DNA of 64,000 bases from Nigrospora sphaerica. Taxonomy: Eukaryota; Ascomycota; Sordariomycetes; Amphisphaeriales; Apiosporaceae. Shown here piece by piece: positions 12,728 to 24,030 of this stretch. The stretch lies in NCBI GenBank assembly GCA_018287875.1, contig JAGVVL010000001.1, forward strand, positions 7,316,001 through 7,380,000, written 5' to 3'. Made by a program: the position numbers and the translations under genes. The first letter of the stretch is position 1, and each line of letters starts with the position of its first letter. The notes below the pieces were generated by a model. It saw nothing but the letters and a program-made list of their open reading frames with translations. It searched no databases and had not been told where the DNA came from.

Positions 12728-14553
12728 ATGTGTGTTGAAGGTACCTTAGACCAGCCTAGAGGCACGCCTGACCCCGTGGACTATTCGACATCCCACGGGG
12801 CACGCGCGGCTCTCCGAGCTCTTGTGGCCGCCTGTAGGCTACAACTGCCATGTGCCTTTGAGAAATACGTCGATGCCGTCTCTTTCTCTTGCTCCTCTGC
12901 CCTTGGAGACCAGCCCTGCATCCCGTGTCCTCTGAGGGAGCAGGAGTGCGCATTGGCGCTCAAGGCGCTGGAAGGCTGTGCGGCTGCAGCCCTGGCCGAC
13001 TTGCATTATGGCACGAAACAAGGCCGGACCATTGACGTCGACTCGTTAAAAACTACCGCTTTCTTGATGTCGGCCTATATCACCACCCTGGACGGCATGG
13101 GCAAGGCGCACCCCAAGATTAAGCACAGCCTACCTGGTCCGTCTATATTGCGAACCCCCTTGCCTGCTTGCCCCCTCCCCCCGCCGAGGCTGACCGACGG
13201 TGACACCAAGATACCGACCTAAATCGAGCCCAGTCGGACCTCTACAGGCGACTGTCGGCCAATCTATACGAGACGAGCAACCCACGTCAGTATTACCACA
13301 TCCACGGATCCCTGGAGGCTAGCACGACGCTGCGCATGCTGGGACTCCCCCCTTACCTCTCTGGCCCGGTTACTTACCGCCAATGTATCCAAACCATTGA
13401 GAGCGCTGTCAGGCGGTTCTCAGTTTTGGAGCTGGAGCACAGAAACCAGCAATGCGGCCAGGCCGGTGCCCCCGCCCTCACCCAGCATGAATTCAGGCAA
13501 ACGGCCCACGGCGAAGCTCTGACAACGATACCCCCTTTCACGCAGCAGCCCTTGGAGACCCTCTCACCGCCAGCTCCCTTCCCCGCAGGCGAATCCAAGC
13601 CCGGGGCCGCACAGTGCCTGGCGGGGATCCGGGTCATCGAGCTCTGCCGCATCATAGCCGGACCCACGATTGCGCGGTCCCTGGCGGCACACGGTGCTTC
13701 GGTGCTCAAGGTCACGTCGGCTCAGCTCCCAGACGTCCCCTTTTTCCAAGTCGACGTGAATACGGGAAAGCACACCACCTCGCTGCATCTTAAAGAACCC
13801 CATGACCGCGCCATCTTTGAGGACCTGCTGACCACCGCCGACGTCATCGTCGACGGGTATCGGCCCGGCGCCCTGGCGGATTTAGGATACGGCCCCGAGC
13901 ATCTCGCAGCCCAGGCGGCGCGCCGCGGCCGGGGCATCGTCTACGTGGCCGAGGACTGCTTCGGCGGCCTCGACGTCCCGGGGGCCGAATGGGCACGCCG
14001 GCCCGGCTGGCAGCAGATCGCCGATTCGGTGACGGGCGTCGCGTGGGAACAGGGCTGGTTCATGGGCAAGGACGAGCCGGTCATCCCCCCCTTCCCCATG
14101 TCCGACTACGGCACCGGAATCCTCGGCACCGTGGCCGCCCTGGCGGGGCTGTACAACCGCGCGACGCAGGGCGGCTCCTGGCTCTGCCGCACCTCGCTCT
14201 CCCAGTACAACCTCTTCCTCCTCTCGCTGGGCGCCTACCCGCCCGACGTCCTGGGGCAGCTCTGGGACCAGCACGACCGCGACTTCTTCGCGCTGCGCCA
14301 CCACGACTCGGTAGATGAGGTGAGCCGGCGCGCGCTTAAGAGCCTGCGGCGGCTGGTCCCGGCCCTGTTCGCCGACGACCTGACCCAGCGCGCCTTCAGC
14401 CCGGGCTTTAACGGCGAGGTCCGCTGGCCCCGGGAGCCCCTGAGCGTCGCGGGCATCAAGATCGGCTACGTGCGGCCCACGCGCCCCAACGGGTTCGATA
14501 GCCCTTCGTGGGAGGGCTGGGAGAAAGACGAGGGCCTGCTCCAAGACGCCTGA
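12728..14553 (+). CDS. CoA-transferase family III (CaiB/BaiF) protein
   Basis: Exons 12728-13136 and 13211-14553, product 583 aa. The 74-nt intron has a weak GTCCGT donor, a GCTGACC branch site and an AAG acceptor; joining restores the conserved run DTDLNRAQSD. Class III CoA-transferases move CoA between carboxylic acids through an aspartyl-CoA thioester. Landmarks are HIHGSLEAS (exon 2 start), the glycine-rich domain opening VIELCRIIAGPTIARSLAAH, and PMSDYGTG, where Asp435 is the best candidate for the catalytic aspartate. The N-terminal extension of about 270 residues is usual for the long fungal members. No targeting signal is obvious. ATG 12728 is the first in-frame start after a stop; a further upstream exon cannot be excluded. 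The acyl substrate (small dicarboxylate, carnitine-like or methyl-branched acyl-CoA) is unknown. Confidence 0.85.
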
Positions 14554-14993
14554 GCGAAGGGGAGGGTCTTGAGCGGTAATGACGCATGAGCGGCGGCATA
14601 GGCGCACGAGTGGTATGCACTTCTTCGCCCCTCTTTGGCCCTAGCCGGCCCTGTTTGGCTTTGCTTGCCTTGCTCTGCCTGGGCCCGGCCCGAGTGGCGG
14701 GGCGGTGTGGGACAGAAGTACGCCTATATCGGGGTTTAAGTAGTTGCCTCCAGCCCCCATCGGGGAGTGATGAATACGAGTAATGTCCCAAATTGGTATG
14801 GCCTTGGGTTACTGCTGCTGCTTGCGTGGGCGTGGTGCCCGAGGCCTGATCTAGGGTGTTTCAAAATAAATTCGCAAGAGTTCATGCAGTGTTTGTCCAA
14901 AAGGGGCCCGCACTGCTGCTACCGCTACCAGGAACGCCTAATAGTACATTATCGCGTCTTCTATCGCCAGTCTAACAAGTCTTGGGAGTTGGT
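14554..14993. other. Convergent 3' intergenic spacer
   Basis: A 440-bp spacer separates the stop codons of the CoA-transferase (+) and PDX1 (-). No separate feature was recognised. Confidence 0.6.
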
Positions 14994-16379
14994 CTAGAGC
15001 ACGAGCCTGCCGGGGTCTTGCTCCAGCACCGTCTTCATCTTGGCCAGGAAGGTCTGCGCGCGCTTCTTCTCGCCCTTGGGCACGGTGAGGCTGAAGGTGT
15101 TGATGCCGGTCGACACACTCGGGGGGGCCGGGGCCGGGCGGGCGGGGCTCTTCTTGGCGCTGCGGCCGGCCAGGATGTCAATGATGTCGGGGGCGGCGGC
15201 CTTGGGCTTCGGAGCAACGCCGGTAAAGGAAGAGGGAGGGAGGGCGGCGATCTGGGGCAGGTAGTAGCCGCGCGAGGCCTTGGCGTTGACCTTGTCGAGA
15301 CCCAGGACCTGGTTGAACAGCTCGTCGGCGGTGGCCTTGTAGTTGGAGGGCAGGGGCAAGTCGTCGTTGGCCAGGTCGGCGGCGCGCGCGATGAAGGTGG
15401 ACAGGGGCAAGAAGGTGCCCAGGTTCTCCTGGACCTTCTTCTGCACGGCAATGGCGTTGGCAAGCGACACGGACACGGACACCTGGAGTTGCTGCACGAC
15501 GGGGGCCTGGGGGTTCGCGGCCTTGGCGGCCGGGGGGGCCGGCGCAGCAGGCTTGGCGATCTTGATGTTGCTCAGGTCGAGGTGCGAGTTGTGCTCGAAG
15601 CGGGAAGCGATCTCGGCCGGCCGCTCGGCGGCGACCTTGCCCAGGTAGACCAGCACGTCGCCCTTGAGCAAGCGCCCCTGGGGGCCCGTGGGGGTCATCT
15701 CGGCAATGACCGAGTGGTCCAGCCCGTTCGACTTGAGCAGGTGCTCGACCGAAGGGTACAGAGGGTATGTCTGGGGGGCCGCCTTCTGGCCCGACTTCTG
15801 GCCCTGAGCGGCCCCGGCGGCCTTTGGCTTGGGGGCGGCCCCGGTGGGCTGGGAAGACGGCTGCTGCTGCTGCTGCGGCTGCTCCTTGGCGGCTTCCTTC
15901 GGGGCGGCGGCCTTCGAGTCGTCGGCAGGCAGCTCCAGCTGGCTAACGTCATCGCCGGGCTCGGCCAGGACACCAATACGGGTGCCGACCTGAACGCCCT
16001 TGGCGCCGTCACCCTGCATGATCTTCACGAGAATGCCGTCGTCCTGGGCCTCGACGTCCATGGAGGCCTTGTCCGTCTCGATCTCGAGCAGCACGTCGCC
16101 GGCGGAGAAGGCTTCGCCCTCCTTGATCTTCCAGCTGGCGATGTTACCCTCGGTCATGGTGGGCGATAGGGCGGGCATGGAGAAGTTCTGGGCGGCGAGC
16201 GAGGCGGCAGAGGTGCGGAGGCCTTGAGGGGGCGGTTCTGGTGTCAGCGCAGGCGCGCGTGCAAGCCGGGGGAAGGAGGGAGTTCAATTGACGGACTGAC
16301 CTCTGGTAGCAGCATCTCGGGTCGCTCGTCGACCGGCCAGGCGCGCCGAGAGGCGGCACGCAGTCGCTAGAGACGCCAT
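14994..16379 (-). CDS. PDX1: Pyruvate dehydrogenase complex protein X component (E3-binding protein)
   Basis: Exons (minus) 16379-16301 and 16222-14994, product 435 aa. The 78-nt intron has a GTCAGT donor and GCTGACA branch site. The first 40 residues are Arg/Ala/Ser-rich without acids until Asp22, as in a mitochondrial presequence. A lipoyl domain begins at MPALSPTMTEG (about residue 42) and carries the lipoyl-lysine motif ETDKA with Lys78. An Ala/Pro/Gln hinge follows, then the peripheral subunit-binding domain at about 179-222 (YPSVEHLLKSNG ... GRLLKGDVLVYL). The C-terminal third has no E2 acyltransferase core and no HxxxDG active site, which distinguishes Pdx1/E3BP from dihydrolipoamide acetyltransferase. 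Its role is to anchor E3 (lipoamide dehydrogenase) to the pyruvate dehydrogenase core in the mitochondrial matrix. It is divergent from the membrane-protein gene at 17312. Confidence 0.93.
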
Positions 16380-17311
16380 GGGAGCGGTTGGCGGGCGGAG
16401 GGCAGCTTTCGGGACGCTGTCGTCGTCGTTGTCGTCGGCGTCCGATCAGTCCAGGGCCAGTGTTTTATTTTTGGAGGGGGGTCCGGAACGGCGCCAGCGG
16501 GATTATTAGGATGTCCAAGCTCGACGATTGAAGCGAGCCAAGATAAGCAGCCAAGCTCACCCAAAAAAAAAAAGCCAAAGCTGGGCTGTTGGGGGTGAGA
16601 GGCTACCTACTTACTTGGGTACACGTTGTAACATGTACTCCGTACACCGTACTCCGTACTCCTCCCACCACAATAAGGCTCTCTTAATTACTCACATGAT
16701 TCTACGTAGTACGTCGTAGCCACCTTCACTCCCTTTCACTTCGCCATAGTGCAAAGCAAACTGGCCCACTATCATTGGCAGGCGGGTTCCAGAGCGTTGG
16801 CTGAAAACCACAGACACCTAGCAAACACACCTTAACCTTAGTCTATCCGTACCAACTCGAGATGCATCATGTTGCCTTGCGCTACGTGTCTGGCCTGGTA
16901 GCTTCGCAAAAGCAACAACACAGTGGGCAATGGCCAGCGGTAATGATAAACCTGCCCGGTTATACAATGTCCCATTCAGGTGCTTCACAAGAGGCACTTG
17001 ACCTTAGGTAGTACCTACCCACCTCTCAAAGTAGGTACATGGTTACGTGGTACCAGAAGCCCGTTGATGGCCTCGCCGGAAAGTTCCACCGAGGCCGATG
17101 CTTTTTCCCACAGCGGCCCAAGTGCAGCTGGTGTCAGGTACTCCATACACGCCGATATAGCGGACAGAAAATCGTCGAACAGGTTCCGATCCCTCTTCTC
17201 GTTGCCGCTGCCGCTGCCGCTCCACGCCGCCGCCGGCCCCGAGGGTGTGTAATCGGCCTACTGAACGACTTCCGGGGTGCAATTGGCATACCGAACGACT
17301 TTCGGTGTGCA
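16380..17311. promoter_or_regulatory. Shared divergent promoter region
   Basis: The 932 bp between PDX1 (-) and the probable mitochondrial membrane protein (+) must contain both promoters. Visible elements are an A12 run near 16562, clustered ACTCCGTAC words at 16637-16662, TAGGTA-type words at 17003-17041 and a 30-bp tandem repeat at 17251-17310. Co-regulation of two mitochondrial genes is an inference from position only. Confidence 0.5.
17251..17310 (+). repeat. 30-bp tandem duplication abutting a start codon
   Basis: Two adjacent 30-bp units (17251-17280 and 17281-17310) match at 25 of 30 positions. A partial third unit begins at 17311 and runs into the ATG at 17312. The period is a multiple of three and the frame upstream of the ATG is open, so the repeat could in principle be translated as IGLLNDFRGA and IGIPNDFRCA. 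Confidence 0.75.
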
Positions 17312-18328
17312 ATGGCGTCCATGCCCAAGTGTCGGGGGTTCACCCATCCCGTCCTTCTCCTGATCCGGAGCTCCGTCCGGCCGGGTGTCAAGCCGCCGCG
17401 GCCCTTCTTCAGCTCCGGCAGGCTGGCGTCCTCGCCCGTGTCCCTGTCGCCAGCGCCGAGCCGCCTGACCGTCAGGCTGCTGGCCACGAGCAGGACCGGG
17501 CCCACGCCAGCCGTCAGGACGGGCGCCCCCCGGGCCGCCGCCGTTCCGAGGCTGTCGGCCGGCTCGGGGTCGTATGCGCAGCTCCTGGCCCAGGCCAAGC
17601 ACGGCGCCGTCCTCTACGAGGCGGCACCGCAAAAGGTCTTTCTCGCCTCGAGCTACGCCGCCGCCCTCTTCTGCGTCGGCGGCGGCGTCGTCAACCTGTA
17701 CTTCAACGTGTACAACCCCCCCGCCGGCACCGCCGACTGGATCCCCTACGCCTTCAGCGCCGTGGCCCTGATGCTCAGCATCCTCGGCATGAACTTCGCC
17801 CTCATGCCGGCCAACGTCGTGCGCATCATCAAGGTGCTGCCCTCGGCCGCCAAAGCCGCCGCCACCACGGGCGAGGCCTCGTCCAAGGCGGCCTACGCCC
17901 CGCCCGCCAAGGTGCGGCTCGAGGTCGCCCTGCGCCGCCTGAGCCCCCTCCCCGGCCTCCCGCTGAAGCGCCTGCAGGTGGAGCCCCACGAGATCGTGCT
18001 CAAGACGCGTCTGTACCAGCCCAAGGCCGAGCCGACGGCCATGGAGAAGCTGCGCATGGGCGCAGAATGGGAGCGCCGGCGCAAGGCCCAGCGCGACTAC
18101 GACGACAACCACCGGATGACGCTGCCGTTCCGCGACTTGGCCTGGGCCCTGGGCCAGATCTTCACCAGTCTACGCCGGGGCCTGACGGGCGAGGGCTTCG
18201 CCGAGATCGAGGTCCGAGGCAAAAAGTACAAGATCGACCAGTCGAACGCATATGTCCTGGAAGACGGACGGGCTTTAGATAGGCTGGTCAGGATCGAGCA
18301 GAGCACCGCCGCTTCTTCTGCCGCCTGA
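17312..18328 (+). CDS. Probable mitochondrial inner-membrane protein with two transmembrane segments (TMEM223-like?)
   Basis: A single exon encodes 338 aa from ATG 17312; ATG 17321 is an alternative. The first 80 residues are rich in Arg, Ser and Pro with no acidic residue, as in a mitochondrial presequence. Two hydrophobic segments lie at about 109-132 (VFLASSYAAALFCVGGGVV) and 143-165 (WIPYAFSAVALMLSILGMNF), joined by the short loop YNPPAGTAD. The C-terminal 170 residues are basic and soluble, with a likely beta-rich end (EIEVRGKKYKIDQSNAYVL). The two-TM layout with a C-terminal soluble domain resembles TMEM223-type proteins, but that assignment is from pattern only. The open frame continues upstream to 17039, but that part lacks a convincing start and includes the 30-bp repeat. 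Confidence 0.75.
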   Translation: MASMPKCRGFTHPVLLLIRSSVRPGVKPPRPFFSSGRLASSPVSLSPAPSRLTVRLLATSRTGPTPAVRTGAPRAAAVPRLSAGSGSYAQLLAQAKHGAVLYEAAPQKVFLASSYAAALFCVGGGVVNLYFNVYNPPAGTADWIPYAFSAVALMLSILGMNFALMPANVVRIIKVLPSAAKAAATTGEASSKAAYAPPAKVRLEVALRRLSPLPGLPLKRLQVEPHEIVLKTRLYQPKAEPTAMEKLRMGAEWERRRKAQRDYDDNHRMTLPFRDLAWALGQIFTSLRRGLTGEGFAEIEVRGKKYKIDQSNAYVLEDGRALDRLVRIEQSTAASSAA

Positions 18329-18775
18329 GAAACCGGGCTCTCCTACGGCGCGCCGTGTTTGGAGCAATCACTATTACCCGTAGCTCCGATGTACAATCCA
18401 GACACTAAAAATACCCCCATGTGATGACTTAGGCGCCATGGCCCTAGGAAACCGGAAACGCCCGGAGAATAGGACACTCTCTACTGCTATGTGCACACCA
18501 ACTTGTTACCGACAAACCCCGTAAAGAGCGTTCCAAAGAAGTCGGTCGCTCTCGCATCCTGGAGGATCGTAGCTCTTATCTTGGGTTCCGGGATGCCCCG
18601 ATTTGGCGGCGGCGCAGCTTCCCATCGTGCCGGCCCCTGCCGGATTGGTATCTCTTGGCTGGTTTATAATCGACAAGGTGTCAGCCTGCGGGGTCGTACA
18701 TTAGGCACAGCATATCCCCCCCCCAGCTGCTCGCGATCGGCATCTAAGCACAGCACCGTCCAGCTTCACATCAGA
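18329..18775. other. Intergenic spacer with promoter of the next gene
   Basis: These 447 bp between two co-directional genes hold the 3' UTR of one and the promoter of the other. No further feature was seen. Confidence 0.55.
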
Positions 18776-19874
18776 ATGCAGGTCCTTATCCTTGGTATGC
18801 CCCGAACAGGGACACAATGTGAGCTACGGCACCCACCTGGCCTGAACGGGTGACTGTTTCCTCGCGGGGAGAATGGAGCTGACGCAATCCGGGCGAGGAA
18901 GCCATGGCGGAGGCACTGGTTCAGCTGGGAATAGCACCAGGTATGCCACCCCTTCTTCCCGTGCCCATGTCGCCGTAGCTGTACCTCCTAAACCCCCCCT
19001 CCGTGGGTGATGCAGACATCCACTCGACCGTTGACGCCTTGTCCCCGCAGTGTACCACATGCGCGAGGTAGCGAAGAATAGTCACCACCAGCTCTGGCTC
19101 GACGCAATGGAAACCAAGTTCGATGGGAAGGGGAAGCCCCTCGTGCGCGAGCGCTTTGAAGAGATTCTGGCGGGCTATGAGGTGCGTCTCCCCCCCACCC
19201 CGGCTCGGGGAGAGACAGCGTGCCGTGGCGTCCCGGAAGCCCCGAAGCCGCGGCCCCGGGCCCCGGGCGCTCTCAACATGTTCCCGCTCATGCCCAGGAC
19301 CAGGCCCTGTCCGACTACCCGGCCGCCATCTTTCCCACCGAGCTCATGGCGGCGTACCCGGAGGCGGCCGTGATTCTCACGGTCCGGTCCGACGAGCAAA
19401 AGTGGCACGATTCCATGATGGCGACCATCATCCACGCCCACCTTCGCCGCGAGGCCAAATCACCAATGGCGGAAAAGTACCACGAGAAATGTTGGTGAGT
19501 CACGCGACGGCCCCATCCCGATCCCGCCCCTTTATTTGCGGGTTGCGGGAGAGAAGACGGGGGATTTGCTGACTCGAACACCGGCGGCAAGGGCCAACAA
19601 CTTTCCTAAGCATGGCCTCGCCGCCTACCGCGAGCAGAACGCCGTCGTCCGGGAGGCTGCCAAGGAACGCAAGTTCCTCGAGTACGTGGTGGGTAGCGGA
19701 TGGGCGCCGCTGTGCGACTTCCTGGGTCTGCCGCAGCCCGAGGCTCCTTATCCGCGCGCCGACGACTGGGCCGAGTACAAGAGAAATATGGCGGCGGCGG
19801 AGGAGGCGGAGGAGGCGGGAAAGACGGCCGGGACGCGAGGCAGCACCGGCGGCGCTGACGTGGCTTCGCCATAG
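18776..19874 (+). CDS. P-loop sulfotransferase-family protein (Sulfotransfer_4 type)
   Basis: Five exons: 18776-18818, 18902-18940, 19051-19181, 19298-19494 and 19592-19874, product 230 aa. All phases close. Introns of 83, 110, 116 and 97 nt carry GTGAGC, GTATGC, GTGCGT and GTGAGT donors, and CTGAC-like branch sites are visible in introns 1, 2 and 4. The protein opens with the phosphate-binding loop LILGMPRTGTQ, then ALVQLGIAPVYHMREV, ALSDYPAAIFPTELMAAYP and VILTVRSDEQKWHDSM. These are landmarks of the short fungal PAPS-type sulfotransferase-like family, often annotated as P-loop NTPases or epimerases. The C-terminus has a helical, acidic, Ala-rich tail. No signal peptide is seen, so it is probably cytosolic. 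The acceptor substrate is unknown, and many family members are of unproven activity. Confidence 0.85.
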
Positions 19875-22800
19875 CCGTGGTCTCGGACCAAGTATGCCGC
19901 TCGCGCCTCCTGTGGCAGCCTTGTTGCCACCGCCGTCGCCGTGCCTCGTTGGCGATCAGCCACGTCGGTACCGCAGGCAGGCGGGAAGGACGTCAGGGGC
20001 GCGGGTTGATCGGCGTATGCTGCGTTGGTTTCAGGGGCCCAGCGAGCCCACCAGGGCCGTCCACACCGGTGTTTACGGGGTCGGCGGATCAGACGATTTT
20101 TCCAGTCCCGTACCCGCGGCCGTAGCCGAGGGCGTCGGGTGAAGCGTGAAGCTAGGGACGGGAGTTCGGGGTTCAGCCCCGCGGTTGCTTTGAGATGGAC
20201 ACGAGACCCTGGGTGTCGTGCAGCCGACGAGATGCACCATAGCAATGCCGGCATAGGGCGGTCAGGCCGGCAACCAATAACAGCCACGAGGCCCTCCTTT
20301 TTCGATTTCAAGTCTGGTCGGCGGAAACGCAGCGTCTACGTGTTTCGATGCTGCGCACTCTCTCTGGATACGGGAAGACAGCTTGTTGGTTAGGGCCAGG
20401 ACCCAATCACGAGTGGCGAGGCGACGTTTGACGTTGCCTCTCCCCATTGGGTTCGCGACGTCCGTGGGAGGACGATGAAGCCCCCTTCCCCCGCCCGATA
20501 AGGAAAGGAGACGGGAGGGAGATAGCTCCGGACGGCTATCCATGGGGCCTACGTACCATCGTAGGCACCGCGTCCCTCTCGAGCCCACTCTGAGCGCGCG
20601 TGGGCCACTGCGCTAACATCATAGCATGCCATACGTGGAGCGGGCGGCATTGACGGACGGACAAGAAGTTCCCAAGCCCGACCCGGCTTCTTGGATGGGA
20701 AGGGGAAAGTGCCGTGTAAAGAGAGATGCACAGGAGCAAGGTTTCGAGCTGGGGCGCTTGTTTGATCGACCTTGCCAAGTACCGAGGCATGTAGGTTCAA
20801 CCCTAGCTGTCACCGCTCTTGGGGCGTTGGCGACAAGCCGACGCTGCAGAGCAGTCAGTCGGTCTGTCTGCTGGCTGGAGCTCTCGCTAGTTTGCGGCCG
20901 AAGAAGAAACGAAGAACAAACGGGCCCCCGCTCCTTCTTCTCCTCCTGCCCTCTCGGGGCGGCGCAGGGATCGCCTTGTTCGGCCGTCGTCGCCGACGGA
21001 TTTACCAAGGCGCGTAGAAGCAGGAGCGAACGCTTTCGAAGCGGACCCGGGCACGCCGGCCGGGAAACAAGGTTTTCTAACGGCCTCGGCGAGAAAGCTC
21101 GCAGGTTGACCCCTCGCGGTAACCCCTCTGAGCTGCCCCCCCCCCGGCACGACACGCGCAGGGCAGAGGGACGGCGTCGCGCATCCAAGCACAAGACAAG
21201 GACCACCGCGGGGAGGGGGGGTAAAGGGACTCAAGTCTGTACGTCATAACTCCGTTTTCGAGGTTGGCCATGGAACCAGAAATAGACGCGGTGGGTACGG
21301 GGTTGGTCGCATCCGTCCTCTACATTTCGCTTTGTCTGTGTCGTGGACCCCGCAGGCCTGTACGGTTTTTTTTTTCCCTTGCGGGACGGAAATACCGGGC
21401 GTAGGGGCCAATGCTGACTGGCAGGCGGCAGAACCATGCTCTGGCCTTGCCGGCGGCAACGTGTACACACACGTACGGGACGTGGTTCAGATACCGGCTA
21501 CCGAGGAGAGAGGTTTTCGTTGGGTTTTCCCAGTGCGACGAGTGGGCTTGCCCGCCGCAAATCGCGACGTTGGAAAAAAAATCTCTAGGCAAGAGAGCGG
21601 CCCCCGTCCCCTTCTCTCGGAAAGGTTGATCGCGCGCAAAAATGTCCGACGCAGGTAAGGGTCGTTGAGGACCCCGAACCAAACGAACACCCGCCCCTTC
21701 CCCCTTCGCTCTGGACGCACGTACAGTCTTTGCCCGTGCCTCGCTAGCTGTTGAGGGCGACTGGTTCATTCCCATGGGTGCCCGGTTCCATCGACGGACG
21801 GGTTGGACAGAGATGTGAAGACGGGATATGCGTAGGTACCATAGAGAGGTGTGGACCGTGGCGGTCAGTCAGCCTCATGTTGGTTGCGGGGTTCGCGCAC
21901 ATCGCACTACACTACCACAGCACTATCCGGAGACGCATGGGGATGCTCCCACGTGATTGGCTGCTCTGTAGACGCTGGTTGGACGTAAAGGCACAAGTTC
22001 GTCTTCGCGCCCCCCAGCGACGGGAACCCGCTCTCTCTGTCAGCTCCCAGCCAATCGAGCCGATCTGCCGCCGTGCTCGGGTCACCATATCGGACTGATC
22101 GCACGACGCATCCCAGCGCTGGTGCAGAAGGCAGGCAGTTGTGGCCTCGGTGTGTTCGTTCGGTCGGCCCATGCCGAAATGAGAGAGGCCACGGACTCCC
22201 GCGTATGGATACCACTCGAGGCACTACTGTGTATAGCCGTAGTACATCGTAGTAGTATACGCTCGTCGGTGCTAACGAGATTGATATCGCCCGCCCGTTG
22301 CCCCGCGCTCAGAGCCGCCCGACCCCCGGCATTCCATGTGATTGACCACCTCGCCGTCAGCAGCGACATGGGTGCCTTGGACCTTACCAGCCTCAGCAGC
22401 CCTGGGCAGGCCATCGGCATGCCCACTGGCCTCCTGGTCCACTTGGCTGCCCACCCGACTTGGAGGTGGTGGTGGAAGGATCAACGTCGAACGCCTGCGC
22501 CTAGCGACGGGCTTGTGCGCCCGGCAGACGGGAGGACGGACATATCTCCTTCGCCGGGCTGCAGACGGTTGAATTGCTTGCAGCACGCCCGCCCCGGCCG
22601 CTCATGGGCATTGAAGCACAGACGGCAGCCGCCCCGTCCCATCTCATCACCGATGCCACCCACCCACCATGGTCCTTCTACATATCCCGCCCGAGGATGC
22701 GGTGAAAGGTCCGGCGCTTCGATCCAGTGGTGATCGTCCCGAGCCGGTTGTTCCCGAGGGGTGATGGGGTGGCAAGGGGGAACCGGTGCGCGTCTATGAC

Positions 22801-23995
22801 AACACTCTGCATTTCTTCGTGAGAGAAGGGGCCGAAGCAGAGTTGATGGCATGAGACGGCCGGCCCAACCATCGGCCTACGCGGTCAATACCTGCTGTTT
22901 TCCCGTCGTGCCGTCGTGCCATCACCGTGACTCTTCTGGGGCCTTCTTCCCGGGCCCCTCTTCCTGGACCCCAGCCGCCTCGCGCTGTCGGGACTCCATA
23001 CTTTGAAGCAGTATGACGAGACCGTTGAAGCCCTCTGGCATGGAATGCGCCTGGAGACACCCCACGCGATCCCTCCCAGCGAATGATTCCCCCTGGCTGG
23101 TGGCCTCGTCGTCCTTGGTCTTACCCAACAGGGAAAGCCGGCGACGGTCGTGTCGTTTGATTCGTTCTTAACCGACATGCACAAAGGGTTGGACGAGACA
23201 AGGGTTTTGGCGACCCAGCCGACGAGCCTGGCACCATGGCATGTAAACCTATTCGTCGTCGCGCTGTCAGACATCGGATGAAGCCAACGCATGGAAGTGA
23301 GGAAGAATCAGATCGATGTCAATGAAATCGACGCCTGCGGCTGCTCCTTTCCTCACCAAAGCCTGCCAGGTTCGGCCGAACACAGCGGGGTCGCATCCGC
23401 ACCTCTTGGCTTCGCAGTACCTCCCTGTACCTTCTTGTTGGATGCACTCGGGTAGGCATGCATTTGCTGCTCGGCGGCCATGTCGGCGCCGAGTCAAACC
23501 CAACCGCGGCTTGACTGGCGGGCCCACGACAAGCCCTCTCCCCCATCGGCGCTGGGTATAGCCACAGCAAAAGCGGACGCGCGCAGCTTCCCGTGGCCCA
23601 ACGACCCCGGCGCCGATATGGGCGACAGCTCGGTCCGTGCAGACGAATCAGACCCATAGCCTGAACCCTTCTCGCATCGCGGACTGGGAGAAACAAACGT
23701 CGGGAACGGAGCGGTGAGCGATGAATTGATTGCTGAGCGTCTCGCCGTGCACACTCACGACCAGCCGCCCGGCCCGGCTGGTACGCTACCTAAAGTACTC
23801 ATCCCGTCCCGCCACCCTCTGATAGGCATACGGCCGCATTGTGGGGGATTCCCTGCATAGGTTAAGTACCTTTTCCCTTGCCTTTCTGAGCAGAGCTCGT
23901 CATCTGGAAGCAGGGTGGGGTGGTTCTTGAGTCGCTAAATCCTGATCTTGAGTAGGATTTCAAGAGCAGTCGCCTATGGCGCCATCCGGCAAAAA

Positions 23996-23998
<3 letters not shown>

Positions 23999-24028
<30 letters not shown>
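23999..24028. repeat. (GT)15 microsatellite
   Basis: Fifteen uninterrupted GT dinucleotides lie in non-coding DNA. Confidence 0.95.

Positions 24029-24030
<2 letters not shown>

Noticed and set aside
14982..16169. 395-codon plus-strand frame
   Set aside because: It mirrors the PDX1 coding exon and shows only Gly/Leu/Val-rich composition; PDX1 on the minus strand has clear lipoyl and E3-binding domains.
17258..18112. 284-codon minus-strand frame
   Set aside because: It is antisense to the two-span membrane protein; composition is Gly/His/Val-rich with no domain.
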